This document shows, piece after piece, positions 5,752 through 5,785 of a stretch of DNA of 5,785 nucleotides (the stretch's first letter is position 1; every line of letters begins with the position of its first letter). Both the position numbers and the translations under genes were made by a program. The notes under the pieces are model-generated. The model saw only the letters and a program-made list of their open reading frames with translations. It made no database searches and was not told the origin of the DNA. The DNA is from Eubacteriales bacterium (lineage in GTDB: Bacteria > Bacillota > Clostridia > Peptostreptococcales > Anaerovoracaceae), in contig JAQUJQ010000111.1 of the NCBI GenBank assembly GCA_028680875.1, positions 1 to 5,785 on the forward strand, given 5' to 3'.

Positions 5752-5785
5752 TTTTGAAAAGCAAAGCCTCTATTTGCATAGAGGC
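5752..5785 (-). terminator. Intrinsic terminator upstream of obg (reads leftward)
   Basis: A perfect 7-bp stem, GCCTCTA (5766-5772) with TAGAGGC (5779-5785), closes a 6-nt loop. Read on the minus strand, the hairpin is followed by the T-rich tail TTTGCTTTTC, so it fits a rho-independent terminator for the gene to the right, probably rpmA or a similar gene outside the window. The stem may continue past the window edge. It stands about 15 nt upstream of the obg ribosome site, with no space for a promoter between them. Obg is therefore likely fed by partial read-through, and the element may set the ratio of obg to the upstream transcript. Confidence 0.7.

Overview
The window looks like the chromosome of a low-GC Gram-positive anaerobe, most likely a member of the Clostridia. 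The support is AT-rich DNA with strong AGGAG-type ribosome sites and textbook sigma-A promoters, a GTG-started lipoprotein, and an Obg GTPase with the extra C-terminal OCT domain common in Firmicutes and a clostridial-looking switch I (YHFTT). No RNA gene, mobile element or CRISPR array was seen.

Layout. Positions 1-742 (minus) hold the first 247 residues of a substrate-binding lipoprotein that runs off the left edge. Positions 743-954 are a divergent control region. It carries two good sigma-A promoters, one per direction, and two near-identical 24-bp palindromes of the form TATTATnCTCA-nn-TGAGnATAATA. Positions 955-1965 and 1970-2749 (plus) encode a FecCD/BtuC-type permease and its ATPase. 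Positions 2746-3090 (minus) encode a small ModE-like winged-helix regulator lying antisense between the ATPase and the next two plus-strand genes. Those are a THEP1/NTPase_1-type P-loop nucleotidase (3122-3652) and a DUF4213-DUF364 protein of the putative heavy-metal-chelation family (3710-4456). Positions 4462-5739 (minus) encode the housekeeping GTPase Obg, preceded at the right edge by an intrinsic terminator that probably ends the upstream gene.

How the genes fit together. Lipoprotein, permease and ATPase form a complete type II (BtuCDF-like) importer of the class used for iron chelates, cobalamin and, in the Haemophilus MolBCA case, molybdate/tungstate. A ModE-family regulator beside it makes molybdate or tungstate a reasonable first guess for the cargo, but no residue seen here proves it. 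The two palindromes are natural operators for coordinated repression. The NTPase and DUF364 protein look like cytoplasmic accessories that handle the imported metal or oxyanion.

The most unusual feature is the packing. The regulator overlaps the ATPase tail to tail by 4 bp and has only 31 bp between its start codon and that of the NTPase. There is therefore almost no room for a terminator or promoter on either side. This suggests a non-contiguous operon in which the long transporter mRNA is antisense to its own regulator.
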